A stretch of DNA of 61,677 bases from Aureivirga sp. CE67. GTDB lineage: Bacteria > Bacteroidota > Bacteroidia > Flavobacteriales > Flavobacteriaceae. Location: the NCBI RefSeq assembly GCF_015767245.1, contig NZ_JADOTV010000024.1, forward strand, positions 1 through 61,677, in the 5' to 3' direction. The translations under genes were made by a program, and so were the position numbers. Of the stretch, positions 16,904 to 25,708 are shown one piece after another (positions within the stretch are counted from its first letter, which is position 1; the number at the start of each line of letters is the position of its first letter). The notes under the pieces were generated by a model. That model saw nothing but the letters and a program-made list of their open reading frames with translations, searched no databases and was not told where the DNA came from.

Positions 16904-18172
16904 CTAATTAGAAGGATGTGCTATTACAGGACAATTTATAATTGCATTACTAGCATTTAATCCAAAAACATATGGATTCTCTGGTCCAGCATCAGGTGTA
17001 AAACTTACTACCCAACCTGCATCTATCAATGATTTTAAATCTTCAAAACTTGTAATTCTTCTTCTTTTATTTTGATCAATTGCTTCTTGTGTCCATTTAC
17101 TGATATGTGCATCCCAAAGTGGACTATAATTATTTCCATTTTCTAAATTATTATTAGGCTCAATCGGGAAAACATTAATTGGGTCTTTTGGCGCTAAAGC
17201 TCCAGAACCATTTTGATCACTCAAAATTGCAGAACTTAAACCTTGTCTTTGCGGATCATCAATTCCATCAATTCCATTTCCAACTGGTGAAAATCCTAAC
17301 AAAGCAGATTCATCTCCTATACTTGAAAAACCAAACTTTGGAACATTTGCTAATCTTGGAGCATGAATTCCTAACTCAATTGTAGCAGGAACTTCATTTA
17401 CAGCATCTGTTACTAAATGATAATAATAAGGTGTTCCTCCTTGAAAACCATCTAAAATTTGTAAAGTAACTTTAAATTCATCTTCATCAATAGAATTTTC
17501 TCCATCTGGAAGTCTATCATGAACTCCAGTTTCATTTTTCACAGGACTTAAGTTTAAAACTAAATTACTTGGAAGAACAACTACTGGCGAATAATCTGAA
17601 TCTCCAACTGCTCCTGGTTGTGCAATCCTTGGAGGAAATGCAAAATCTCCTTCTCCTGGTTCAATATATCTTACTGGTGAAAAATCTACGTGTCCTTTAA
17701 AAACAGCTCTTCCATCAGAATCAACTGTTATTTTTTGTTCACCTCCAGAGTTTCTTGCAAATTTCAATTTTGGACTATAATTAATTCCCATTCTTCTTGC
17801 AATACTATAATCTGAAGCTTCTGTAATAATATAATAAACAGTTCCACCTAAAGGTCCAACTCCTTTAAAAATAGGTAAAGTTACAGTTGGTGCACTATGA
17901 TCTAAATTTATCGAAAGTGCATTTTGCATAAATACATTTTGTGCTGGAGTAAAATTACTTGGCGCATCCGGATTGAATAAATCTCTTCCTGAATCTTGTT
18001 TGTAAGTAGCCAAAAGCGCATTGATTTCTTGATTTGCCAAAGGAACATTTAAATCTGGATCTTCAACAATTGGTTCTACAGGAGTTTGTCCACCATCATC
18101 ATCATCTGAACAACTAGCTATAAGCGAAAAAATTGTAAGAAATACTACAAATAGGTATCTATTTTTCATCAT
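16904..18172 (-). CDS. Secreted lipoprotein of unknown function
   Basis: 422 residues. A lipoprotein signal (MMKNRYLFVVFLTIFSLIASC, Cys then SDDDDGG) is followed by an acidic linker and a beta-rich body with recurring phrases such as TVYYIITEASDYSIARRMGINYSPKL, HVDFSPVRYIEPGEGDFAFP, YSPVVVLPSNLVLNLSP, HAPRLANVPKFGFS and NNYSPLWDAHISKW. The C-terminus carries VFGLNASNAIINCPVIAHP. I do not recognise the family with confidence. No catalytic motif is evident. The Asp-rich start after the lipid-anchor Cys fits surface export in Bacteroidota. Monocistronic. Confidence 0.85.
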   Translation of the reverse strand: MMKNRYLFVVFLTIFSLIASCSDDDDGGQTPVEPIVEDPDLNVPLANQEINALLATYKQDSGRDLFNPDAPSNFTPAQNVFMQNALSINLDHSAPTVTLPIFKGVGPLGGTVYYIITEASDYSIARRMGINYSPKLKFARNSGGEQKITVDSDGRAVFKGHVDFSPVRYIEPGEGDFAFPPRIAQPGAVGDSDYSPVVVLPSNLVLNLSPVKNETGVHDRLPDGENSIDEDEFKVTLQILDGFQGGTPYYYHLVTDAVNEVPATIELGIHAPRLANVPKFGFSSIGDESALLGFSPVGNGIDGIDDPQRQGLSSAILSDQNGSGALAPKDPINVFPIEPNNNLENGNNYSPLWDAHISKWTQEAIDQNKRRRITSFEDLKSLIDAGWVVSFTPDAGPENPYVFGLNASNAIINCPVIAHPSN

Positions 18173-18337
18173 TTTAAAACTTTTTAATTCGTATCCTTAA
18201 GTTACTCAATCATTTCGTTAAATAAATCTCAAAAAACATTTCAAACTATAATTTTCACATATAATTAATTCTAAATCAAATATTTAGAATCAAAACAAAA
18301 AATTTCTTAAATTTAAAAGTAAACCATTAATTTTCAG

Positions 18338-19822
18338 ATGATTAACAAAAAGTACATTATCGCAATTGACCAAGGAACGAATAGTTCGAGAGCTGCTCTT
18401 CTTGACAAAAAAGGAAGAATTGTTTCTTTAGTTCAAAGAAAATGTACTTCTTATTACCCTAAAAAAAATTGGGTAGAGCAAAATCCATTTGAACTTCTTT
18501 CTTCTGTTTTAGAATGCATTTCGGAAATTGTAGAAAACAAAAAAGTTTTAGCAAAAGAAATTATAAGTATAGGAATTACAAATCAACGAGAAACAATTGT
18601 TGTTTGGGATAAAGAAACTGGAATTCCTGTTTACAATGCTATCGGATGGCAAGATAAAAGAGGAACTTCTATTTGTAACAAATTAAAAAGAAAAAAGCTG
18701 CAATCTTTTGTGCATGCTAAAACTGGTTTGATTATCGATCCTTATTTTTCTGCAAGTAAAATTCAGTGGATTATTGAAAATGTACCAGAAGCAAAAAAGA
18801 AAATAAAAGAAAATAAACTTTTGGCAGGAACTATTGATTCGTGGTTATTATGGAATTTGACAGAACAAAAAGTTCATGCTACTGATATTTCGAATGCTTC
18901 CAGAACAATGTTGTATTCATTTCAACATCTCGATTGGGATGATGATCTTCTGGAATTATTTCAAATTCCCAAAAATATTCTACCTAAAATAAAAGCTTCA
19001 GATGCACATTTTGGATATTTTAAAGCGAATAACATCAAAATTCCAATCAAAGGAATTTTAGGAGATCAGCAAGCTGCTTTGTTCGGACAGATGTGTTTTG
19101 AAAAAGGAAAATTAAAAAACACTTACGGAACAGGTTGCTTTCTTTTGATGAATATCGGTGAAAAGGTTACTTATTCTGAAAGTGGTTTAATTACAACTGT
19201 AGCTTGGAAAATAAAAGGAAAAACAACATATGCTTTAGAGGGAAATGTTTTCGTTGCTGGAAGTGCTATCGAGTGGTTGATTTCAAATTTACAATTAGTT
19301 CAAAATGTTTCTGAGTTGGAAAAAGAAATCACCTCTTCCAAAGAAAGTTCTGCTGTTTTTATTCCAAGTTTTTCTGGACTTGGTTCTCCTTTTTGGAATA
19401 TGAAAGTAAACGGAGCGATGTTCAATCTGAATTTCAACACTACAAAAGAAGATATTATTAAAGCAACTTTAGAATCGATTGCGTATAGAACTAAAGATAT
19501 AATTGAAGTAATGGAATCCGACACAAAACAAATAATTTCTGAAATCAGTGTGGATGGTGGGGTTTCTAAAAGTGATTATTTGATGCAATTTCAATCGAAC
19601 ATTTTAAACAAAAAAATAAAAAGAAATGCAAATACAGAGTCAACCATTATGGGAGCTGCTTATCTTTCCGGAATTGCTTCAGGTCTTTGGACTCTTGAGT
19701 CTTTGAAAAATATTAAAAACAATAAAACTATTTTTTCACCTAAAATTTCTATTCAAAAAAGAGAAAAACTTTCAGAAAAATGGACAAAAGCTGTAAATAG
19801 TTTAATTCAGTTTAAAAAATGA
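18338..19822 (+). CDS. glpK: Glycerol kinase
   Basis: 494 residues, full length for the FGGY family. Seen: IIAIDQGTNSSRAALLD with phosphate loop Asp11-Gln-Gly-Thr, ISIGITNQRETIVVWDKETG, IGWQDKRGT, KNTYGTGCFLLMNIGE in the second lobe and SVDGGVSKSDYLMQFQSNIL near the ATP site. It phosphorylates glycerol to sn-glycerol 3-phosphate in the cytosol. The stop overlaps the glpD start by 4 nt (ATGA), so the two enzymes are co-translated. No glycerol facilitator gene is next to them in this window. Confidence 0.95.
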   Translation: MINKKYIIAIDQGTNSSRAALLDKKGRIVSLVQRKCTSYYPKKNWVEQNPFELLSSVLECISEIVENKKVLAKEIISIGITNQRETIVVWDKETGIPVYNAIGWQDKRGTSICNKLKRKKLQSFVHAKTGLIIDPYFSASKIQWIIENVPEAKKKIKENKLLAGTIDSWLLWNLTEQKVHATDISNASRTMLYSFQHLDWDDDLLELFQIPKNILPKIKASDAHFGYFKANNIKIPIKGILGDQQAALFGQMCFEKGKLKNTYGTGCFLLMNIGEKVTYSESGLITTVAWKIKGKTTYALEGNVFVAGSAIEWLISNLQLVQNVSELEKEITSSKESSAVFIPSFSGLGSPFWNMKVNGAMFNLNFNTTKEDIIKATLESIAYRTKDIIEVMESDTKQIISEISVDGGVSKSDYLMQFQSNILNKKIKRNANTESTIMGAAYLSGIASGLWTLESLKNIKNNKTIFSPKISIQKREKLSEKWTKAVNSLIQFKK

Positions 19823-21468
19823 GAAATACTTTTTCCTTTAAAGATAGAAAAGAAATCCTTCAAAATTTAGAAAATGAAACTTACGATGTTTTAATTATTG
19901 GTGGAGGAATCACCGGAGCTGGAATTGCCTTAGATGCAGTTTCTAGAGGGATGAAAACTGCTTTGATTGAAAAAGGAGATTTTGCTTCTGGTACAAGTAG
20001 TAAATCCACAAAATTAATTCATGGTGGACTTCGATATTTAAAACATTTTGATTTCTGGTTGGTTTATGAAGTTGGATCTGAAAGAGCAATTGTTCACAAA
20101 TTAGCACCTCATTTAGTAGTTCCAAAGAAAATGATTCTTCCGATAATAGAAGGAGGAACTTATGGAACTTGGCTAACTTCTGTTGGTTTAAAAATTTATG
20201 ATTTATTAGCGCATGTTTCTGAAGAAGATAAAAGAAAAATGCTTACTAAAAATGAAACTTTAGAACTAGAACCACTTCTTTTAAGCGATGCATTAAAAGG
20301 TGCAGGATATTATGCCGAATATAGAACAGATGATGCTAGACTGACTTTGGAAGTCATAAAAACAGCTGCGTATTTTGGTGCTTCTATCTTAAATTATTCT
20401 GAGGTAAAAGAATTTATTTATGAAAATAATAAAGTAAATGGTGTTCGGGTTTTTGATACTATTTCTGAAAAAACAATCGAAATTAAAGCAAAATACATTG
20501 TAAATGCTGCTGGTCCTTGGGTAGATTCACTTCGAGAAAAAGATGATATTTCCACCGAAAAACAATTACAACTTACTAAAGGAATTCACATTGTTGTAGA
20601 CCATGAAAAATTGCCTTTAAAAAACGCTATTTATTTTGACGCTCCAGACGGAAGAATGCTATTTGCAATCCCAAGAGAGAACAAAACTTATATCGGAACT
20701 ACGGATACAAAATATGATGAATCTTTAGAAAATATCAAAGTTTCGATGCCTGATGTCTTGTATTTACTGCATTCTGCAAATCATATGTTTTATAATATTC
20801 AATTAAGCTTAAATGATATTGAAGCAACTTGGGCAGGTTTACGACCACTGATTTTACAACAAGGAAAGTCTGCTTCAGAGATTTCTAGAAAAGATGAAAT
20901 TTTTGTTTCCAAATCTGGATTGATTTCTATTGCTGGAGGAAAATTAACAGGATATAGAAAAATGGCCGAAAGAGTTGTGGATTTACTCTCAGACAATTTT
21001 AGAAAACAACATCGACAAAAATTCAAATCAATTCAAACACATAAAATTCCTTTAACCAAAAATAAATTCAAGAATAATGAAGAAGTAGAAAAATACATTG
21101 ATACTATTTTTTTCAAACTAAAATATTTGGAAAATGGACTTTTGGAAGCTAAAAGATTGGTACATACCTTCGGAAAACAAACAGATGAAATCTTAAAAAT
21201 TGCTTGTATTAATAACGAAGAATTAACGATTGAAGAGATTTTAAAAGCAGAAATTCAATATTCGATAGAAAATGAAATGGTAATAAAACCTGAAGATTTT
21301 GTTGGAAGAAGAACTAGCTTACTTCTCTTTAATATCGAAAAACTTAAGGAACAAAAAGAGTTAATTTTAAATGAGTTTTCAAATTACTTTTCTTGGAATG
21401 AAGAACAATTTGAAGAAGAAAAAAAGAAATTAGATCAGTTAATTTACGACACTTCTAATTTTTACTAA
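19819..21468 (+). CDS. glpD: Glycerol-3-phosphate dehydrogenase (FAD, aerobic)
   Basis: 549 residues. The FAD-binding Rossmann start is YDVLIIGGGITGAGIALDA (glycines at about 28-35), then GDFASGTSSKSTKLIHGGLRYL, the GlpD signature, and YYAEYRTDDARLTLEVIKTA. The C-terminal helical domain ends in an EEQFEEEKKKLDQLI helix. It oxidises glycerol 3-phosphate to DHAP and passes electrons to the quinone pool at the inner membrane. It is coupled to glpK by a 4-nt overlap, giving a complete two-step glycerol catabolic unit. Confidence 0.95.
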   Translation: MRNTFSFKDRKEILQNLENETYDVLIIGGGITGAGIALDAVSRGMKTALIEKGDFASGTSSKSTKLIHGGLRYLKHFDFWLVYEVGSERAIVHKLAPHLVVPKKMILPIIEGGTYGTWLTSVGLKIYDLLAHVSEEDKRKMLTKNETLELEPLLLSDALKGAGYYAEYRTDDARLTLEVIKTAAYFGASILNYSEVKEFIYENNKVNGVRVFDTISEKTIEIKAKYIVNAAGPWVDSLREKDDISTEKQLQLTKGIHIVVDHEKLPLKNAIYFDAPDGRMLFAIPRENKTYIGTTDTKYDESLENIKVSMPDVLYLLHSANHMFYNIQLSLNDIEATWAGLRPLILQQGKSASEISRKDEIFVSKSGLISIAGGKLTGYRKMAERVVDLLSDNFRKQHRQKFKSIQTHKIPLTKNKFKNNEEVEKYIDTIFFKLKYLENGLLEAKRLVHTFGKQTDEILKIACINNEELTIEEILKAEIQYSIENEMVIKPEDFVGRRTSLLLFNIEKLKEQKELILNEFSNYFSWNEEQFEEEKKKLDQLIYDTSNFY

Positions 21469-21497
21469 AAACAAGTTTATCAACAAGTTATCAACAA

Positions 21498-21629
21498 CTA
21501 ACTTTTCCCACATCCACAGTCGGAAGAACAATTGGAACCTTTGTTTTTCTTCTTCGACTTTAAAATATATTTTTTAACCAAATAAAAAATAGCCAAAGCT
21601 AGAGCGATATATACAAGTATCTTTTGCAT
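21498..21629 (-). CDS. FeoB-associated-type Cys-rich small membrane protein
   Basis: 43 residues from ATG at 21629 to TAG at 21498. One N-terminal transmembrane helix (ILVYIALALAIFYLVKKYIL), a basic stretch (KSKKKNK), then a Cys-rich tail NCSSDCGCGKS. This is the layout of the small FeoB-associated cysteine-rich membrane proteins. No feoA or feoB is nearby, so an iron-uptake role is only a family-based suggestion. It lies convergent to glpD, 29 nt past its stop. Confidence 0.8.
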   Translation of the reverse strand: MQKILVYIALALAIFYLVKKYILKSKKKNKGSNCSSDCGCGKS

Positions 21630-21642
21630 GAAACAAAATTAC

Positions 21643-21677
21643 AAAAAAAGCAACAACCTAAACAGATTGTTGCTTTT
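21643..21677 (-). terminator. Intrinsic terminator of the prolyl oligopeptidase gene
   Basis: 11-bp stem AAAAGCAACAA / TTGTTGCTTTT (21646-21656, 21667-21677) followed on the reverse strand by a T-run, 22 nt past the stop at 21700. Confidence 0.88.
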
Positions 21678-21699
21678 CTATATGTGTTAAAATTAAATA

Positions 21700-23835
21700 T
21701 TACTCGTGTAATTTTTTAATTCCCATGTTATAAAGTGTGAATGCATAAATATCTGCATACTGCTCGATCGTTTTAGAAACTGGTGTTCCAGCTCCGTGAC
21801 CAGCATTTGTTTCAATACGAATTAAAACAGGGTTTGATCCAGTTTGTTTCGCTTGTAACTCCGCAGCAAATTTGAATGAATGCGCAGGTACTACTCTATC
21901 ATCATGATCTCCAGTTGTAACCATTGTTGCAGGATATTCAACACCTTTCTTCACATTATGAACAGGAGAATAACCTTTTAAGTAGTTAAACATTTCTTGA
22001 GATTGCTCAGAAGTTCCGTAATCATAAGCCCATCCAGCTCCAGCTGTAAATGTGTGGTAACGTAACATATCTAAAACTCCTACAGCAGGAAGTGCTACTT
22101 TCATTAAGTCAGGACGCTGTGTCATTGTAGCTCCAACTAATAAACCTCCATTTGATCCTCCTCTGATTGCTAAATAATCTGGAGTAGCATATTGATGCTC
22201 GTTTAAGTAGTTTGCAGCAGCGATGAAATCATCAAACACATTTTGTTTTTTCATTTGTGTTCCTTCATCATGCCATTTTTTACCATATTCTCCACCACCT
22301 CTTAAGTTAGCTACAGCGTAAACACCACCGTACTCTAACCAAACAGCGTTTGCGATACTGAAAGAAGGAGTTAAACTAATGTTGAATCCTCCATATCCGT
22401 ATAAGATTGTTGGATTTTTACCATCTAATTTTATTCCTTTTTTATAAGTAATAATCATAGGAACTTTTGTTCCATCTTTTGAAGTATAGAAAATTTGCTT
22501 AGACTCATAGTTATCACTATTGAAATCGATAGCAGACTTTCTGTATAACTCAGATTTTCCAGTTTTTGGATCAAATTTATAAGTTGTTCCAGGAGTTACA
22601 TAATTTGTAAAAGAATAATATAATTCTTTAGCATCTTTTTTTCCTTTGAAACCACTTACAGTTCCAATTCCTGGTAATTCGATTTCACGAACTAATTTTC
22701 CGTTATAATCATATTGTTTTACTTGAGAAACAGCATGAACCATATATTCAGCGAAGAAATATCCTGCTCCTTTTGTTGGCTCTAATACATTTTCAGTTTC
22801 AGCGATAAAATCTTTCCAGTTTGCAGGTGCTGGATTTTTAGCATCTACAGTTACAATTCTCTTGTTTGGAGCATCTAAATTTGTAACGATATAAAGTTTA
22901 TCTCCTTTATTGTCGATTACATAACTGTCCGAATCAAAATTTGTAACAACTGGTACAATTTTAGAATTTGGCTTCGAAATATCTTGAATATATAACTCAT
23001 TTCCTGAAGTAGAAGTTGCAGCTGTGATTACTAAGAATTTATTATCTCCAGTAACCGAACCTCCAACATATCTTCTCTTTTGATCTAAACCAAAAATAAC
23101 TTTATCATCACTCTGAGGTGTTCCAAGTTTGTGGTAGTATAATTTGTGCTGGTCTGTTTTTGCAGAAAGTTCACTTCCTTTTGGCTTGTCATAACTAGAA
23201 TAATAGAATCCTTCATCAGCTTTCCAAGAAATTCCTGTGAATTTTACATCTACTAAAGTATCACCAATAACTTTTTTATCTTCAACATTCATGATGATGA
23301 TTTTTCTCCAATCAGAACCACCTTCAGAAATTGAATATGCTACGATTTTTCCACTTTCAGAAAAAGAAACTTGTCCTAAAGAAGTTGTTCCATCAGCAGC
23401 AAATTTATTTGGATCTAAGAAAACCTCAGCTTCTCCTTCTCCTTTTTGTCTATATAAAACAGATTGGTTTTGTAAACCATTATTTTTGTAGAAATAAGAA
23501 TAATCTCCTTCTACAAATGGAGCTCCAACTTTCTCGTAATTCCAGATTTTTTCTAATCTTTCTTTGATTTCATTTTTATATGGAATCTTGTTTAAATAAT
23601 CGAAAGTAAGCTTGTTTTCTTCTTTTACCCAAGCTTCTGTTGCTGGAGAACGGTCATCTTCTAACCAACGATAAGGATCTTTTACTTGTGTTCCGAAATA
23701 AGTATCTACTGTATCTACTTGTTTTGTAACTGGATACTTAAGACCTTGAGCAGTGTCTTTTTTCTCCTCTTTATCTGGTGAAGAACATGATATTCCCATA
23801 GCTCCAATGATTGTTGCTATAACAATGTTTCTCAT
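21700..23835 (-). CDS. Prolyl oligopeptidase, S9A family, lipoprotein form
   Basis: 711 residues. The N-terminus has a lipoprotein signal (IGAMGISC, Cys at about 17) and then [29 protein letters not shown], the classic prolyl oligopeptidase start. A seven-bladed propeller spans about 80-440 and the alpha/beta hydrolase domain follows. The catalytic triad is readable: Ser in RGGSNGG (about 559), Asp in GDHDDRVVP (about 645) and His in NAGHGAG (about 679). It cleaves short proline-containing peptides. The lipid anchor puts it in the periplasm or on the outer membrane, whereas canonical enzymes are cytosolic. Confidence 0.94.
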   Translation of the reverse strand: MRNIVIATIIGAMGISCSSPDKEEKKDTAQGLKYPVTKQVDTVDTYFGTQVKDPYRWLEDDRSPATEAWVKEENKLTFDYLNKIPYKNEIKERLEKIWNYEKVGAPFVEGDYSYFYKNNGLQNQSVLYRQKGEGEAEVFLDPNKFAADGTTSLGQVSFSESGKIVAYSISEGGSDWRKIIIMNVEDKKVIGDTLVDVKFTGISWKADEGFYYSSYDKPKGSELSAKTDQHKLYYHKLGTPQSDDKVIFGLDQKRRYVGGSVTGDNKFLVITAATSTSGNELYIQDISKPNSKIVPVVTNFDSDSYVIDNKGDKLYIVTNLDAPNKRIVTVDAKNPAPANWKDFIAETENVLEPTKGAGYFFAEYMVHAVSQVKQYDYNGKLVREIELPGIGTVSGFKGKKDAKELYYSFTNYVTPGTTYKFDPKTGKSELYRKSAIDFNSDNYESKQIFYTSKDGTKVPMIITYKKGIKLDGKNPTILYGYGGFNISLTPSFSIANAVWLEYGGVYAVANLRGGGEYGKKWHDEGTQMKKQNVFDDFIAAANYLNEHQYATPDYLAIRGGSNGGLLVGATMTQRPDLMKVALPAVGVLDMLRYHTFTAGAGWAYDYGTSEQSQEMFNYLKGYSPVHNVKKGVEYPATMVTTGDHDDRVVPAHSFKFAAELQAKQTGSNPVLIRIETNAGHGAGTPVSKTIEQYADIYAFTLYNMGIKKLHE

Positions 23836-24070
23836 TTTGTTATTGAATTTATAATTTGATTTTTAACAAATGTAACTAAAATAAACGAATGTTATTTAGA
23901 GTAAATATTAATAATCCGAAGCCTAATTTAGTTTTATTTTTTATTTAAAATTTTAATTTTTTGGCGTAATTATTGATAAGAAATTTTCGTTTTTAATCAA
24001 AACATTTAACAAAATCATAAAAATTTAATTAATATAATTTATTTCTTGTCTTTATTATAAAATATAACTT

Positions 24071-24087
24071 ACTTTGCATTTCAAAGT
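24071..24087 (+). promoter_or_regulatory. Inverted repeat ACTTTG-N5-CAAAGT, candidate operator copy 1
   Basis: ACTTTG CATTT CAAAGT lies 10 nt upstream of the ATG at 24097. The left arm coincides with where a -7 box (TTACTTTG) would sit. A near-identical copy lies at 25671-25687 upstream of the polytopic membrane protein in the same cluster, including the flanking T and the following (A/T)CTTT. The winged-helix regulator encoded between them is the natural candidate to bind. Confidence 0.65.
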
Positions 24088-24096
24088 ACTTTAATC

Positions 24097-24717
24097 ATGA
24101 ACACAGAAAATTACTTAAAAGACATCTCTGAAATCAAATCTATCATGAATAAATCTACTAAGTTTTTATCGCTTAGCGGATTGTCTGGTATCTTAGTAGG
24201 AATTTATGCTTTAATTGGCGCATATGTAGCTTATGAAATGATTAGTGAATATTCAGCAGAGATAGGAAAAACAAGATTTAATTATGTTTCTATTTTGAGA
24301 ATTAAATTAATCCTTGTTGCTTTTTGTGTTCTGGCTGTAAGTATTGCTACAGGTTTTGTTCTGACTTATAGAAAGGCGAAAACAAATAACGAATCTATCT
24401 GGAATGGTTTGACCAGAAAACTGCTTGTTGATTTTTGTGTTCCTTTATTTACTGGTGGATTAGTTTGTTTGATTTTAATGTCTAAAGGATATTATGGAGT
24501 AATTGCTCCTGCAACCTTAATTTTTTATGGTCTTTCTCTTTATAGTGCTAGTAAATATACTGTTGGTTCTATTAAATATTTAGGTCTTGCTGAAATCATT
24601 CTTGGACTTATTTCTTTTAATTATATCGGATACGGAATCACTTTTTGGGCTATAGGATTTGGAATTTTTCATATTATTTATGGAATCATCTTTTATTATA
24701 AACACGATAGAAATTAA
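24097..24717 (+). CDS. Polytopic membrane protein of unknown function
   Basis: 206 residues. A short soluble N-terminus with a helix (NTENYLKDISEIKSIMNKSTKF) is followed by five or six hydrophobic helices, including LSGLSGILVGIYALIGAYVAYEM and LIFYGLSLYSASKYTVGSIKYLGLAEIILGL. I recognise no catalytic motif. It is followed after 6 nt by another membrane protein and then a winged-helix regulator. Proteins of this shape recur beside such regulators in Flavobacteriia, which is context, not proof of function. Confidence 0.8.
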   Translation: MNTENYLKDISEIKSIMNKSTKFLSLSGLSGILVGIYALIGAYVAYEMISEYSAEIGKTRFNYVSILRIKLILVAFCVLAVSIATGFVLTYRKAKTNNESIWNGLTRKLLVDFCVPLFTGGLVCLILMSKGYYGVIAPATLIFYGLSLYSASKYTVGSIKYLGLAEIILGLISFNYIGYGITFWAIGFGIFHIIYGIIFYYKHDRN

Positions 24718-24723
24718 CCAAAA

Positions 24724-25266
24724 ATGAAACTTCACAGAGTAGCATATTTATCTGCCATTGCATCTTTTATTATCGGAACAATATTCATGGTATTATTCTT
24801 TACCACTTGTTCTATTAAAATAGCATTAGCAGCTTATTACTATACTTTAATTGCTGGAGTTGTCAATTTTGCACTATTCATTTTATTATTACTTGCATCG
24901 CTTTCCAATAATAAATTGAAGAAAAAATACTTTAAAGGTTCCATTGCTTTATTTTCAAATATCCCAGTGGTTCTTATATATATTTATTTTATAAATATTT
25001 TATCGGATACAATTCGAGTAGAATTCGTCAATGTTTCGGATCAAGTAGTGGAAAACTTAAAAATCTCTGGTTGTGAAAATATGTTGATTTCAAAAATTGA
25101 TCAAAAGGAATCGGATACACGATGGATCATGGTGAAAAAAACATGTCATATCAAAATTGATTATGAATTGGACGGAATTCAATATTCTGAAAATATTTTA
25201 GAAAACGTAAGCCCAAGAATGGGACGAAAACTATCCTATGCTGTAGGTTTACCAAAAAAAGATTAA
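24724..25266 (+). CDS. Membrane protein with C-terminal soluble domain, unknown function
   Basis: 180 residues. Three or four transmembrane helices occupy residues 8-100. A soluble beta-rich tail follows (RVEFVNVSDQVVENLKISGCENMLISKIDQ... to ...SYAVGLPKKD) with two cysteines (SGCEN, KKTCH). No family was recognised with confidence. It starts 6 nt after the preceding membrane protein and surely shares its transcript. Confidence 0.78.
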   Translation: MKLHRVAYLSAIASFIIGTIFMVLFFTTCSIKIALAAYYYTLIAGVVNFALFILLLLASLSNNKLKKKYFKGSIALFSNIPVVLIYIYFINILSDTIRVEFVNVSDQVVENLKISGCENMLISKIDQKESDTRWIMVKKTCHIKIDYELDGIQYSENILENVSPRMGRKLSYAVGLPKKD

Positions 25267-25320
25267 TAACTTTAATTTTAAATATTTACTAAAAATCATG
25301 ATAAAAAACGATACTCTTAT

Positions 25321-25328
25321 TACATTTG
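25321..25328 (+). promoter_or_regulatory. -7 box (TACATTTG) for the winged-helix regulator
   Basis: TACATTTGCACCC fits TAnnTTTG, 23 nt upstream of the ATG at 25352, suggesting the regulator has its own promoter. The ACTTTG/CAAAGT inverted repeat is not present here. Confidence 0.6.
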
Positions 25329-25351
25329 CACCCTGCTAAACTAAATCTGAA

Positions 25352-25654
25352 ATGAAAGATATTCTTTTACATATTAATAAAACATTTGATCACAGGATTC
25401 GACTGGGTATTATGAGTGCCTTAGTTGTAAACGAATCTGTAGATTTCAAATCGTTGAAAGAATTATTGGGAGTTACAGACGGAAATTTGGCAAGTCATTT
25501 AAAAGCTCTTGAAAAAGAAGCTTTTATTTTGGTTCAAAAACAATTTATTGGACGAAAACCAAACACAAAATATTCTGCAACTCTTAAAGGTAAAGACGCG
25601 TTTAAGAAACATATTGATGCTTTAGAACAAATCATCAAATCAAGTCAACTATAA
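25352..25654 (+). CDS. Winged-helix transcriptional regulator (HTH_34 / ArsR-MarR-like)
   Basis: 100 residues, entirely a winged helix-turn-helix: FDHRIRLGIMSALVVNESVDFKSLKELLGVTDGNLASHLKALEKEAFILVQKQFIGRKPNTKYSATLKGKDAF. The recognition helix is TDGNLASHLKALE (about 47-59) and the wing is IGRKPNTKYSAT. There are no metal-binding cysteines, so it is probably not an ArsR metal sensor. It likely represses the flanking membrane-protein genes through the ACTTTG-N5-CAAAGT sites found ahead of both. That assignment is inference. Confidence 0.88.
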   Translation: MKDILLHINKTFDHRIRLGIMSALVVNESVDFKSLKELLGVTDGNLASHLKALEKEAFILVQKQFIGRKPNTKYSATLKGKDAFKKHIDALEQIIKSSQL

Positions 25655-25670
25655 TTTTTTTTGTTATTTT

Positions 25671-25687
25671 ACTTTGTATTTCAAAGT
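25671..25687 (+). promoter_or_regulatory. Inverted repeat ACTTTG-N5-CAAAGT, candidate operator copy 2
   Basis: ACTTTG TATTT CAAAGT, 21 nt upstream of the ATG at 25709. It shares the preceding TT and the following (A/T)CTTT with the copy at 24071-24087. Confidence 0.65.
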
Positions 25688-25708
25688 TCTTTTAAAATAT
25701 TTCAAACT

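Noticed and set aside
21474-21496. Tandem TTATCAACA sequences resembling DnaA boxes
   Set aside because: Each differs by one base from the DnaA consensus and there are only two. No dnaA, dnaN or AT-rich unwinding region nearby, so an origin is not supported.
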